Source: Cymodocea nodosa (lineage: Eukaryota > Streptophyta > Magnoliopsida > Alismatales > Cymodoceaceae). From it: a stretch of DNA of 64,000 nt. The stretch spans positions 5,614,501 to 5,678,500 of the forward strand of contig CM072344.1 of the NCBI GenBank assembly GCA_036874045.1, written 5' to 3'. The position numbers and the translations under genes were made by a program. The notes below the pieces were generated by a model. The model was not told where the DNA came from, made no database searches, and worked only from the letters and a program-made list of their open reading frames with translations. Below, in pieces: positions 1 to 12,563 of the stretch. How positions within the stretch are numbered: the stretch's first letter is position 1; the number at the start of each line of letters is the position of its first letter.

Positions 1-38
1 ATCAGATATTTTTAATACAAGTAGATGAACAATACATT

Positions 39-2282
39 TTAATCTTTCTTCCTAAGTTCATCTACTTCCTTCTGGAGCTTTTCTAATTGTTGCTCTAATT
101 GATTTATCCTCTCTATAGCTCCTGTAATGCCTCTAGAAGGTACAGTCATCTTAGCAGCAGTATAATTTCTATATTCTTTCACTAAAATGGTTCTTGATCT
201 TATCCTTTTGGATGCCCATTTCGTGAAATCAATACTATCCACCATCAGTAGTGGAATCAGATCTCCATAAAATAGTTTCTTCTTTGCTGCTCTTAACTTG
301 GAGATAAAAACTAAAGACCAATTTATTTGAATTCTGTTCACAACTACATATGTGGCCCACTTAACAAACTGACTTAGTTCAATATCATGGCCTTGTCGTT
401 GGTAGATATTTTTAATCAAAATGTTAGCTACCATGTGTTCTTTACCATTTAAGTGTTTTAGTTTGTTTAATAATGGCACACTAGGATTGATAGCTAAACA
501 ATCCTTTATTATCTATTCTGTCCACTCGATTGTAGTTGTGCTTTCCAGCATTTCCATTCCTTCATTCTTTAGTCTAAAAATATTATGGAGAAGCTCTAGT
601 ATTATCTATACATCAGCTTGCTCCATGTTGGAAATTAATCCACTTTCTACTTCTCTCAAATTAGCATAGAAGTAGGGCACTAGATTCTCATATACTACAT
701 GCCCTCTCTATTGAGAAATAAATTGCAGTAGACCCTATAACTCAAATAAGTCCTTAATTTCTTGCATACCGTCCTAGTTTACTGGCCTACTATAAATAAC
801 ATCATACCCCTTTATTTCTTGATATTTATTATAAGCTTCCTGACTCCAAAAATGTACTTCATTTACAATGGTAGCTTTAATCGAATCAGGAACTTGCATT
901 TGTTGCTCTAAAGGGGTTTGTTCTTGAATTTCTTCTTCCTCATGCTGAACTTGAATTTGCTGAAAATGCTCGGTAGATTCCTGCATTTTTGCTTCTGCTT
1001 CTGTTTGTGGTGGAGAGCTGGCAGAACTCTCCACTCTTCTTTCTTGAATCCTCTCTAAAATTTGCTAAAGAGTCTCTCCCTCTTCAGTGGAATCTATTGA
1101 GATATTTCCTACTTGTTCAATTTGTACTTGTTCAGTTTCTATTCTTTCTTCTTCCTCCTGACTATCAATCTGCATTGTCACTGCTCTTTCTGATTCTATG
1201 GCAGATTGGGATAGAGTCACAAGCAAATCAGCTTCTGCCCTCTCTTCTGTTTCTTCTGTTTCTTCTGTTTGTACAGGCTGTAGACTAATTTCAGCCTATT
1301 TTTCTTCTTCTCTTTGCTTTTGCTGTTGCTACTCTTGCTCATCCTCAATATCAAATAGTAGGTCTACAAAAATCGACTCTACAAGCCCTTTTGATATTAT
1401 CATCTCAGATTTAATCTCTTCTTGACGTTCAGACACTATCTTTTTTCCTTTCCTTCTAATTAATTGTGTCTAGTCTTCCTCTTCCTCTTCTGAGATTAAA
1501 TCTACAAAAATAGGCTCTGTAGGCCTTCGAGCCACAAGTATTGGCTCTTCCTGTTTAATTTTTTCTATAATTACTGGTCTCGAAGGACTAGCTTCAACTT
1601 CTCTAGCAGCCCTTGATCTAGCTGCCTCCCGATGTTGTTCTATTTCAATTTTGTATTGGGCCTTCAACTTTTCTTCAACCCTTTTCTTGCAAAGTGCATT
1701 ATATAGCAAATGTGATTTTGCCATAGCCATATCCTTAGAATTTCCTTGACTCTTGGCAACTTTAACAAGCTATGCAAATTCTCTCCATTCCTTTGGTGTC
1801 AATGGCCCCAAAAATGCTGCTCTTTCTATCGGCCCTAGTAGTGGAATGGGTGATCCTAACTGCTGTTCCTCTGTAACAGGTCTTTCAATAGCTAGCTCTG
1901 CAACTACAAGTTCTTCAACTGCCTTCCTCTGTTGCTCCCAGATTGCCCACCTAGCATGTCCACCAATATGTCATACGAACCATAATCTGGACTTGCATCG
2001 AATCAGTTCTACAGCAACTTCGTTATTTGGTCTGATTCTTCTTTCTCTGTTTACAGCAACTTCTGTTGCTACCTTAATCTTTGTCTCTACTATCTGAGGT
2101 ATTGTAATACTTAAATCTACCAAAACTTTCCTTTAGTAGAAAATGTCAGATTCTACTTTTTGTAGTTTTTTCTCCCATGTTGTGTTCTTGATCTTTTGTC
2201 GCATGTGTCATTCCTCTAACTCTCTAAGAAATCTCGTGGTGTTTATCTCCTCCTAGAATTCTGGTGTCATCTTTGTCCTCAT
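39..2282 (-). pseudogene. env-like third ORF of Athila element 1 (plant transposon protein domain)
   Basis: A 748-codon reading frame running from an ATG at 2282 to a stop at 39. The surviving open blocks (1730-1470, 1034-774, 479-39) are all in the same frame, so damage is mainly stop codons. The N-terminal half is rich in Glu, Lys and Gln and looks like a coiled coil. The C-terminal half, starting near NEVHFWS, resembles the putative plant transposon protein domain found downstream of pol in Athila-like elements. The last 30 residues form a short heptad-like coil. The same ORF sits at 50482-52682 in element 2. In Athila this position is often called env-like, but I see no convincing signal peptide or transmembrane segment, so a membrane fusion role is not supported. 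Confidence 0.7.
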
Positions 2283-3008
2283 GGTGTGACGGAATGAAAC
2301 AGAATCACTCTGATCTCTACTGTTCTAAGTTCTAAATGATTCTACGGATAATGCCCCCAAATCCTAAGCTTTAATATAAATAAATCCTAAGTTTTAGGCA
2401 TGTAATCGAGTCATTTTCTCATGCAAACTCTCGCTCTCTCATTCACTTCTCCATGGAGTTACGATTAACTCCACGAGCTAAGTCTGTGGACTTAACTATA
2501 GTACTCCATTGAGTTATGGTTAACTCAACGGGGTAAGTTCGTTAACTTATCCTAGACTCAACAAAGTAAGTTCGTTGAGTTAAGTGTAACTCAACAGACT
2601 TTCCGTAAAGTTATAACTAATAAAAATACTTATAATAATAATTTTTGCTTCGATCAAGACCGAAGAATTTCCAATCTAACTGACTCTTACTTTTCTTTTT
2701 TTTAAACATTTTAGCATTTCGGTCAAACCGTTATATTCCTCGATTGAATCAAACTTAAATACTCTCTCTTTTTTCCAATTGAACCGATACTATGCTTCAG
2801 TAAAACCAACATTTTTAATTAATATAATATATAAATTTTTTATGTTTTTATGTTTTGGTCAGACTGATGGATCCTGTCGGTTGAACTACAATGATTTTTT
2901 CTTTTAATATATGTTTCAATAAAACCGATGATTTCTTTCGGTTGAACCGTGACTATGTTTAAATACTTTTTTTTTATTTTATATAACACACACTTAGATA
3001 ATTTCTTA
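2283..3008 (-). promoter_or_regulatory. pol/env-like spacer with two repeat families (element 1)
   Basis: No ORF is supported here. On the minus strand, directly upstream of the env-like ATG, there is a TATA-like stretch (about 2365-2395, with TTTATATTAAAG) followed by a G-run ending in the motif GGGGGCATTATC. Both are conserved in element 2. Further upstream lie short inverted repeats with GAGTTA...TAACTC (2450-2615), then diverged copies of a unit containing GGTTGAACCG or close variants (about 2715-2950). The layout looks like an internal promoter for the third ORF. That function is inference. Confidence 0.45.
2450..2615. repeat. GAGTTA/TAACTC inverted-repeat array (element 1 spacer)
   Basis: About five units such as GGAGTTACGATTAACTCCACG and GAGTTATGGTTAACTCAACG, in the same position as 50205-50302 of element 2. 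Confidence 0.7.
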
Positions 3009-6000
3009 CTAAGTAAAGCTCGAGTAATCTTCTACTCTTACTTCTTCTATAATTCCAAAGGAACTTTTTGGTATTTTCAAAATAGGTCTAAGTCTTTGTC
3101 CATTTACTTTAAATATATTCTGATTTTTAGGATTTTCAATTTCAATAGCTCCATAGGAATAAATATTTCAAATTATGTAAGATCTTGCCTATCTAGATAT
3201 TAATTTTCCTAGATGGTTATAGAGTCTAGTCATGTAAAGATATACTTCTTGTCCTATTTCAAAGGTTTTTGGAATAATTTTCTTATCATGCTAGAACTTC
3301 ATTTCCTCTTTTTCTCTTACAGTCTTCGAATAAACTTCATTTCTAAATTCTTCTAATTCAATGAATTGCATTTTCCTATTTTCAGCAACTTGATTTAAAT
3401 TAATGTTCAAAGTTTTTAATGCCCAATAAGCTTTATGTTCAATTTTAGCTGGTAAATGACAACTTTTTCCATATACTAGCCTAAAAGGTGACATACCTAA
3501 GCTTGTCTTATAAGCAGTTCTATAAGCCCAAAGTGCATCTATTAATCTATTAGCCCAATCTTTTCTAGTAGGATTTACTACTTTTTCTAAGATTAACTTA
3601 ATTTGTTTGTTTGCACTTTCTACTTGTCCATTTGTTTGCAAATGATATGATGTTGCAATTTGTGATTTACTCCATATTTCTTCATTAAGGCTTCAAAACT
3701 TCTATTACAGAAATGAGTTCCTCTATCATTGATAATAGCTTCAAGAATTCTAAATCTAGCAATTATATTAGTTCTTACAAAATGTATTGCCACTTTGTTG
3801 TCATTAGTTTTTGTAGGAATAACTTCTATCCATTTAGATACATAATCCACCCCCAACAATATATAATTAAATTGATTAGACATAGGAAATGGACCCATAA
3901 AATCTATTCCCCACACATCAAAGATTTCAACCTCAACAATAGGATTAAGAGGCATCATAATCCTCTTTGATATTCTTCCTATTTGTTGACATCGTAAACA
4001 ACTTAAGCAATATTTATGAGCATCTTTGAATAGTGTTGGCCAATAAAATCCACATTGCAGAATTTTGGCAGTAGTTTCCCTAAACCAAAATGCCTCCACA
4101 TGCTTGGTCATGGCAAAAAGACAATATGCTCTAATATTCAATTTCTAGAACACACCTCCTTAAAACTAGATCAGGAAATTTCTTAAATAAGTATGGGTCT
4201 TCCCAATAGTAATATTTTACTCTTGAAAAGAACAATTTCTTATCCTATCTATTCCAATCCTTAGGTGTTAAACTAGTAACTAAGTAATTAACTATGTCTA
4301 CATACCAAGGCATTGTATTGATGGTCATTAATTGTTCATTAAGAAAATTATCCTTAATTTCAATATTTGCTTTTTCTATTTGTAATCTTAATAAATGATC
4401 TGCTACTACATTCTCACAACCTTTTTTATCTTTAATTTCTAGATCAAATTCTTGTAATAATAATATCCATCAGATCAATCTAGGTTTAGTCTCTTTCTTT
4501 GCTATTAAGTGTTTTAAAGCTGAATGATCCGTGTATACTATCACCTTAGCTCCAATCAGATATGATCTAAACTTTTCTAAGGCAAACAAAACAGCTAACA
4601 GTTCTTTTTCAGTAGTTGTATAATTAACTTAAGCATCATTTAAGGTTTTGTTTGCATAATGAATCACTCTAGGAGATTTTCCTATCTTCTGTCCCAACAC
4701 TGCTTCTATAGAAAAATCAGATGCATCACACATTAATTGAAATGGATGACTCCAATCAGGTGCTTGTATTATAGGAGTTGAAATTAAGCTAGTCTTAAGC
4801 TTGAAAAATACTTCTTTGCAATTTTTATCAAAGTTAAATGGGACATCTTTTAATAGATTAGTTAAAGGTCTAGCTATTTTGCTAAATTTTTTAATAAATC
4901 TTCTATAAAATCCAACATGTTCTAGAAATGATCTAATATCTTTTACTAATTTAGGTTTTGGTAGATTAGAAATTACTTCTATTTTAGCTTTATCTACTTC
5001 CAACCTTTTCTTTGAAACAACATGTCCCAAGACTATTCTTTGTTTGACCATGAAGTGACATTTTACCCAATTTAGAATTAGACATTTTTGCACACAACAT
5101 TTTAATACTTGGTCTAAATTGTTTAAACACAGTTCATATGAAGTTCCATATACAGTAAAATCATCCATAAATATTTCTAAAAAATCTTCAGTTATTCTAG
5201 TGAATATGCCCTACATACACCTTTGAAAGGTGGCTAATGCATTGCATAATCCAAATGACATTCTCTTAAAAGCATAAGTTCCATTAGGACAGGTGAAAGT
5301 TGTTTTCTCTTAATCCTGTAATGCTATTGGCACTTAGTTATATCTTGAATATCTGTCTAGGAAACAAAAATATTTTTGCCCTACTAATTTCTCTAGCATT
5401 TGATCTATGAAAGGTAAGGGAAAATGATCTTTCTTAGTCACAACATTCAGCTTTCTATAATCTATACACACTCTCTAGCCTGATTGAATTCTAGTAGGTA
5501 TCAAGTCTTGACTTTCATTTCTAATAACTATTAATCCCGATTTATTGGGAACCACATGGATTGGACTAACCCATGAGCTATTAGAAATAGGATAAATTAT
5601 GTCATTATCTAACCATTTCACTATTTCTTTCCTGACTACTTCTTTAAGGTTTGGATTTAATCTCCTCTCAAGAATTCTAATAGGTTTAACATTCTCTTCT
5701 AAATATATGTGGTGACAGCATAAAGTTGCACTTAACCCTTTTATATCAGTCATAGTCCATCCTATTGCCTCTTTATTAGTTTTTACTACATCTTTCAATT
5801 TAGCAATTTGATCCTCTTTTAAATCTGAAGCAATAATGATTGGACATGTTCATTTTTCTTCCAAAAATATAGAGATTAATTCAGGAGGTAAAGGTTTTAA
5901 ATCTAAATGTTGACCATTAGAAGCTAGAGCTCCTAATTGAACATTTTCATTTTCTATATTAATCTCTTCTTGTTCTCGTTCTACATTTATGCTTTCACTT

Positions 6001-7364
6001 TCTTCTAAAGTTTTAGAATTTAGTTGCCTATTTAATTCTTCTTGAATCACATCATCTAGCATATCTCCTTCATTATCTAAAAAGTCTATAGTATGTAAGG
6101 ACATTTCTAACTCAAACTTTTCTGATTTGAAAATGTTTAATTGAGTATCCTCATTACCATATGCTAACTTCATTACTCTAGTTTTATAATTTATAACAGC
6201 CCCTGATGTTGCTAAGAATGGTCTTCCCAAAATTAAAGATGTATCATAATTTTTATGCTTAATTTGTTGGGAATCCAAAATCACAATATCAATAGGATAT
6301 ATGAAATTTTTGATCTTAATTAAGATATCCTCTATTTTTCCTCTATGGTATCTTATACTTCTATCAGCTAATTGAATAACAGTCCTAGTAGGGATTAAGC
6401 TTTCTAATCCTAAGGATGCAAATATATCACTTGGCATAACATTTATACCTGCACCTAGGTCTATTAAGGTTCTTTCTAGAATAGTATTTTCTGTGGTGAA
6501 TGATATAACAGGGATTTTAGGATTAGATAACTTTTTAGGAATTTATGGCAAAAATAGAGAACTACTTTACTCAGCTAAAAAGACCTTCCTTAAAACTTTT
6601 CGCTCTCTTTTCTTAGTACACCAATCCTTAAGAAATTTAGCACAAGGTGGCATTTTCTGCAATAAGTCTAACAAAGGAATGTTAACTTGTACTTTTTCAA
6701 AAATTTCTCTAATTTTTTCTTGTTTCTTAGGAAATATTTGTTGTAATCTTTCAGGATAAGGTGCTAATGATTGTGATTTAAAAGTTTCTTTGTCTTTCAT
6801 TTCATTTGGTTGATCATTTTTAGTCTCATTTTCATATTCAAATTTTTCTTCAATGATTTCTACATTTCAGATATTACAATTTCATTATCATTTTGATTTT
6901 TGTTCTTATCCACCTTCATGTTACTTCCTTTTTGAATTTTTGGTGGTATATCAGTTCCAAATCTTAAAGTTATAAATACATCTTCTAGATTTTCATTACT
7001 TTTATGATGTTCTTGTATTTCATTTTCATGATTATGATCTTCAACTGTTTTTAGTTTTAAATTGCATTCTTTAAATTCTATTGCATTGGTATTTTCTATT
7101 TTCTATGTCTTGCAAATTTGTAACATTAAAGTTTTCATTTGTGTTTTCCTGTTGCATAACTTGTAATTTCATTGTAAATTCATCCAATGCTTTTAATTTT
7201 CTTTCCAGATCATCTAATCTCATTGCATTCAATTTTTGATCAATTTTTGTTATGGTTTTTTCAGTTTCATAAATGATATCAATTTTAGGTTCTGAATATT
7301 CTTCCCTATAGTTTAATTGGTTGACTTCTTGTTCCTGACACATATATTGTTCCAGTTTGTCCAT
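3009..7364 (-). pseudogene. gag-pol polyprotein remnant, Athila element 1
   Basis: This encodes the replication enzymes of the retroelement. In order on the minus strand: a coiled-coil gag-like piece (7364 to about 7070); an aspartic protease with the LIDLG/NVMPSDIF signature near 6480-6430; a reverse transcriptase (about 5798-4700) with the FMDD catalytic motif near 5175-5158; RNase H (about 4760-4480, CDASDF motif); an integrase with the CLSCLRC part of its zinc finger (about 4010-3990); and a core with Asp at WGIDFMGPF, Asp at NDRGTHF and Glu in GQVESANKQ (about 3920-3610). The frame ends at a TAG at 3009. Stops and frameshifts are frequent. One is a TAG at 5475-5477 just before CIDY, where element 3 has an intact TGG. 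The protein cannot be made as one piece. Confidence 0.85.
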
Positions 7365-7372
7365 GTTTTACT

Positions 7373-9974
7373 TGTAAGGAAATTTGATGTATTTAGAATT
7401 AAAACATGAAAATTCCAAATTTTACATTTATAAACTGCAAGCACACGGTACCTATTGTATTAAGCATATGCAAGAGCGGGTTGATCTACAAGAAGTTTGT
7501 CTTAAACGAATTCAAGGAAATAAATGCTTAGCAAAATATTCACATCACTAAAACCATGATAAAAACTTTAATTATATATTAATAGGTAATAATTACATAA
7601 ATACGATAAAGAGTTCAAGTATCGTCATAAATCCAATAAGCTCCTAAGAAAATTAATGAGTTTCATCTCTGAAATTACAGAAATTAAGCCCAACTTCTAA
7701 CTCTCCTTACATCTAACCTGGACATTGAAAAATCTAGAGAAAATATTGGTTGGTAAGATCCTTGAGTTATCTTCGAAATGGCAGTAATTTCATAGACTAA
7801 ATCATTATAAAAATTTAGAAGTGTTAGATTTACTGACAGGGTGCAGAACCGTTATGTAAACTTTCCAAAAACGCACCTTTGGTGCAAAAATCATAACTCA
7901 GTCAAAACTCCATGAAATCCTGCGAAATCAGAGGGCTTTTAACAAAGACTCATACTACTAATATGGAAAATTGATAGAACAGCTTTAAATAAAGTTTTCA
8001 GTGCAGGCAACACTCAGGCGTCGAGCACTGAAACTAGCATCCGAACAGGAATTCAAAACTACTGTGACCTCTGATAGAAAAAATCAAAACACAATGAAAT
8101 ACATTCTAAAAAAATACAAAATTTACATGACTGTAATCTACACGAAATTTCTTACAAAATAGAATCAAGAAACACTAAAAAACTCTACCAAAAGCATCTT
8201 TTATGAAAGGAGTAATGTAGGGCAGGATTCTGTTTGGCTAGAATCCGGAACTACAAAAATCCGCTCCCTTCCTAACTTATTCTCCAAAATCACAGAAAAT
8301 ATCTCTACTTATAATAACGATTTCTCCCAACATAGGAATTGAAAAATCATATAAAACTATGAACTAGAAAGGGTTTCAAGTTATCTAAAAGGACACAATG
8401 ATTTTACAGTCTAAATCATCTTCAATTGAAAATAACATTAAGCCCTAGTAAGGTGCGCAAAATGATCTTGAAATAATGCTAAACACGCACTCACAGAAAA
8501 AACTTGAAAACTTTATCAATTCTTCATGAAAATCTATGAAATCACCGCTGAACGAAAGTAGACTTATCAATTTACAGATCTTAAAAAAATACTGCACAAA
8601 GGGAGAAATCGCATCAGACATTTCCACAAAACTAATGATCGAAAATGTGATTTCGGACTGAGAATACACTCTTCGTATAAAATGGAAAAATCAAACCAAA
8701 CATGCTCGAAAAATTAAACAAAGTATACAAAAAGAATCGTCTTTTATTTCTCTACAAAAAGGATTAAGAATCAATGAAAAACATTAAGAAAAACTCGATT
8801 TACAAAGAAAATAACACAAGGAAAGTTCTACCTTTACAGTAAACGAATACCTTGACTACATGTATTCACATATCTACACGAAAATCATTTATTTTCAGAG
8901 GCAAGTTTCATTAAACGAACTAAGAGTTTTATAACATAAAAATGAAGATTATACTACTAAAAATAAACCTAAACATGCAAAGACATATGCAATACACAAA
9001 CAACATCAAACACAATGATAAGACACAACATATGCAAACATAATGTTAGTTTTTGGTCAACCCACTCCAAGTTATATCTTTAAATCTCCAACACCTTGAA
9101 GTAAGCTCCTGAAGTTGGCCTCCCTCACGTCCTCAAGACTCCAACATGGCCTGTCACACCACGTTTTCCTCTTGAAATACTAAGGGGCTTCAAGATTTCA
9201 CCAAAGGATGAAGGCAACAAGCTTCCTTTTCATGGACGTCCACCAACCATGCCCTAGTTGGCTCCTTCCTTGCTTTCTCCACGCATATCATCTCCAAATC
9301 AGATGAAGAGGCCTCTTCACAAGAGGTTCCTACTGTCCTCCACGCAAGAAAGTTGTACACAGAAGAAGAAGGGAAGTTGCACCCAACAAAATCACCTTTT
9401 ATGCACCCACGTCCTTCCTTGGATCTTCCACGAGCATGCCTCCCTTGGGTCCAACTTGCTCTCTCCACACACCACCAAAATCAGCAACACCAGAGAGGAA
9501 GTGACTTGCTTCCAAGGAGCTTTGGCCGCTGGTAATCCAAGGAGAAGAAGGAGCCACGTTTTTGCTTGGAGAGGAGAAGACAAAACCTAGTTTTGGGTTG
9601 TCCTTCCCTTTAAATAGACTTGGTAGTTGATCTCTTCCTTGGTAGATCCAATGGTTGAGATTCATTCATCTTATTTCCTTTAGATAACCTTTAAAACTTA
9701 AGCAAACAAATTAAAATATAATAAGAAGAAAACATCTAAGACATCTAAGTAAATAATCACTTTTCATTCCCATGATCATTAAGTCAATAATCAACAAAAG
9801 GGCTAAGTTGTGCAAATTTAAGTCATTAAATCCCATAATCATGCATACTCATGTAAATGCCTATGTGATGATATTTCAATTATAATCGTGCATTATTTAA
9901 CATTTAAGTCATAAGAAGCACAAATAATATCACATAAAAATGCACAATTTTACTCCTATATGCACAAATGGTCA
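7373..9974 (-). mobile_element. probable solo LTR of a second Athila-like family, inside element 1
   Basis: Elements 2 and 3 run straight through this point of gag, while element 1 carries about 2.6 kb of extra sequence, so this is an insertion. It begins TG and ends CA on the plus strand at the chosen limits. About 70-120 bases from its minus-strand 3' end it has a block resembling the U5 block of the other Athila LTRs here (a gcacacggtacctattgtatt-like stretch and then a ggttgatct stretch). On the minus strand there is a good TATA box (CTATTTAAAGGG, 9617-9606). No internal retroelement coding region is present. I could not find a clean target duplication, so the ends are uncertain by about 15 bases. 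The ORFs at 9190-9665 overlap on both strands and are not real genes. Confidence 0.55.
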
Positions 9975-10264
9975 GTTATAAGGAGCTTTGGCTCTAAGCT
10001 ATGCTCTAGTTTATCATACCTATCCCAAACTTCCATGTCTCTCAACATATTACACATTCTAAACTAACCATTAGTTGGGTAAACTATAGGATTCTCATAC
10101 TCAGCTCTATTATATTGATTATAATTCATTTATTGTTTATGTGATCTAACTATTTGCAATCGTCTCAATTTCAAACAATCGAAGATGTCGTGGCCTTCTA
10201 AATTGCAAAATTCACATATGCTAACTACAGGTTTTAGAAATCTTTGAACATAAGCATATGCCAT
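9975..10264 (-). pseudogene. N-terminal gag remnant with zinc knuckle (element 1)
   Basis: An ATG at 10264 lies only about 77 bases after the primer site. The frame reads MAYAYVQRFL and then a CCHC zinc knuckle (CX2CX4HX4C, residues about 17-30, CEFCNLEGHDIFDC). Zinc knuckles bind RNA during packaging and normally sit at the C-terminus of gag, behind a capsid domain of several hundred residues. Here nothing precedes it. A TAG at 10066-10064 interrupts the frame and occurs at the same place in elements 2 and 3. The frame is then cut by the LTR-like insert. Confidence 0.7.
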
Positions 10265-10340
10265 GTTCTCAATTATAAAATAAAACACACAACACTCTCC
10301 TTACTATTAAAACAAAACAGCACTCAAAATTTCTTAGCTT

Positions 10341-10365
10341 CTCAATCCCCGGCAACAGCGCCGCA
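10341..10365 (-). other. primer binding site, tRNA-Asp type (element 1)
   Basis: On the minus strand this reads GGCGCTGTTGCCGGGGAT, close to the complement of the 3' end of plant tRNA-Asp(GUC). It lies directly inside the 5' LTR. It is the best-preserved primer site of the three Athila copies in the window. Confidence 0.8.
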
Positions 10366-10372
10366 AAATGCT

Positions 10373-12334
10373 TGTTGGGGGTTTTGTTAGCTTTTATTTG
10401 TTAGGCTTGTTTAATTTGTCTTTATGCTTATATTAATAATTACTTTTAGAAGTAAACAAATAACCTTTCACACAAATTAGATATTAATTCAAATTTGTAT
10501 TTTAACTACAAGTGCACAGTATATATTGTATTTGTGTGCAAGTACAGGTCGATCCCACAGAGATTGAGTAAGAATTGTGTACTGTTCTGATTTTTATATT
10601 GGAGTTTATATGTGTTCAGTAAGCACTCCATTGAGTTACAGTTAACATAACGGACTTAGTTCATGGAGTTATAACTAACTCCACAGACTGACCTCGTGTA
10701 CTTAAGTTAACTCCACGAGTCTATCTTTCCAGTTAAATACTGCTATTGACAGAGGAATTCGGCCAACCATTAGGCAGTTCCACAGATTGTAAATAACATC
10801 AATTAAGCTCTTTAATGTTAGTTAATATTAAATTTATCATTAAGCAACACTAACATTCAAATATTTCAAACAGTAACCATTAAAATCTTTAAGTATCTGG
10901 AACGAATCAATTTCAGTAAATTATAAAACTATTTTCTATTTTCTGAATCAAACAAACATAAAACATTCACAATACTGACAATGATAACATTAATCATGAT
11001 ACAAAACAAATAATACAACACTTTAATACTAAATGTAAACATAGATAATTTGTTGTTTTTGATATTTTTGTTTTGATATGTTCCTGAAGATGAATGAAAG
11101 GTGAAATGTAAAAGTCTCTATCGACAGTAAAAACTTTTGTCACTACATGCGACACGATTACACCACTGAAAACTTAATCACTTAGAATCTTGCCTCCTCT
11201 CCCTATAGAATCGCAAATCAAGAATTATAAGATGATCTCCTCTTCAACATACTGGCATCAACCTAAAACCAAGGCTAGAAGCTTTATGATCTCTTGAGAT
11301 ATGAGTCGGTGCTTGGTGAAAATGGCTTTCCTTCTCGCGACGCGATCACTCCTTACAGTAGTTGTTAGTCACCGTGTTTGGCTTAGAATCGACCTAACAT
11401 CAGAAAAGTATCCTCACAAACCTCCGATGGTTGGTGATTTTGGTGGTGGTGTGGAGCTTTAGGGAACTTCCAACATTGCCTGCAGTTAGCGCGGTCCTCC
11501 ACCTCTGCACACACTTTCTTCGTCTTTCTCCTCTTCTTTTATATTTCATTTTGTAGTAACTGCTTCTGCTTAGATGGTTGGTTGGATTTCCTTCATTCAT
11601 ATCAACGATGATGATTTTGTCTTCATTCCACGAGTGAATTCCTACATGATATGTGTAATCGTGGTTTTCCTTCGAATACCCTATTTCTGCTACTACTATG
11701 TGGCATATTAGAAAATAAATGGTTTGTGGAGTTACAGATAACTCAATGGACTTACTTTGTTGATTTAACTATAAAACACGTGCAATAAAGAAATAACTTA
11801 TAAGCTACTAACACAACATGTTACATTAGTATATATTCAAGTAACTCAACACGTATATTATGCTAACTTAATGAGTTAAACATGTGCAGCTCACGTGATA
11901 TACTAAAGCATTTAAATTCAACACGTGCATAATTCTAACTTAACGAGTTCAAATATACAACTTATGATTTTAACTCACTAACTCAACGAGTTGTTATTGT
12001 ACCTTTTACATCTTTAAACCTTTAACTCAACGAGTTGTTACTATGTACCTAAATATTCTTTGAGCGTTTAAAATATAATTGTCCGGTACTTTAAATATAA
12101 CTCTCTTAAATAATAGAAAATTCAATTACTTAAGAATTTCATAGCCTACAATTCACTAATAATTCAGAAATATACTTAATTCACACTAATTTCCTGAAAT
12201 TATGCAGATTCCTTCGTTAAAGCATATAATAGTGTAATTATAACATAATGACTTAATTCTCATACGATAAACTAAATATTATGTAATTAACTATTATTTA
12301 ACCCTTAATATTATGTACTTTTTCATTCTAAACA
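10373..12334 (-). repeat. 5' LTR of Athila element 1 (LTR L1)
   Basis: A 1962-bp LTR on the minus strand: TGTTTAGAATGAA at 12334 and a CA end at 10373, next to the primer site. It aligns by eye with LTRs L3 (40483-42353), L4 (39257-40482) and L6 (57364-59333). It holds inverted-repeat arrays near 10615-10735 and 11720-12060, and a more GC-rich conserved core (about 11150-11480). The core carries a 54-codon antisense ORF at 11301-11462, also seen in the other LTRs. Confidence 0.85.
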
Positions 12335-12563
12335 AACACTTAATGAAGTCTAAGTTGAGACTTGAGGGTGGACTAGTTGGTTGAGTGAACCACCTAAAAT
12401 TTTCTTATGTGCATGCTTTAATTCTACTTTAATTTCCTATATTGTTTGCTTAAACAATTACAGTAAAAATAACTTAGTATTGAACAAAGGATTGAAATTT
12501 AGATTAAAAAAATCATGATTCATCATTCACCTCCTCTTTTAGTAAATCCATATGATCCTAACA
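12335..12563 (+). repeat. 3' part of a SIRE/Maximus-type copia LTR
   Basis: It contains the sequence around gagggtggactagttgg and the terminal stretch ttcacctcctctttt...gatcctaaca, matching the ends of the copia LTRs at 23151-24359 and 61847-63481 (the latter in reverse). The left part is missing where Athila element 1 begins, so element 1 most likely inserted into this LTR. Confidence 0.6.

Larger units (their letters stand above)
1..12334 (-). mobile_element. Athila-type Ty3/gypsy element 1 (3' end outside window)
   Basis: Read on the minus strand the order is 5' LTR (12334-10373), primer binding site, gag remnant, protease, RT, RNase H, integrase, a repeat-rich spacer and an env-like ORF that stops at 39. 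The 3' end and 3' LTR are left of the window. The primer site resembles the complement of tRNA-Asp, which is typical of Athila, and the gag-protease-RT-RNaseH-INT order is Ty3/gypsy. A 2.6 kb LTR-like block (7373-9974) splits the gag region. Many in-frame stops show that the copy is dead. On its right it abuts a copia LTR fragment, so it probably inserted into that older element. Confidence 0.85.

Noticed and set aside
39-2282. Env-like ORF as a true viral envelope gene
   Set aside because: No signal peptide, furin-like site or transmembrane helix is apparent; the similarity is to the plant transposon protein domain.
9190-9665. Overlapping ORFs on both strands
   Set aside because: They lie in the transcribed part of an LTR-like insert just downstream of its TATA box, overlap each other and show no domain.
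10530-10560. gtacaggtcgatccca block in each LTR as a Pol III B box
   Set aside because: The similarity to a tRNA B box is short, there is no matching A box, and the position fits the conserved U5 end of Athila LTRs.
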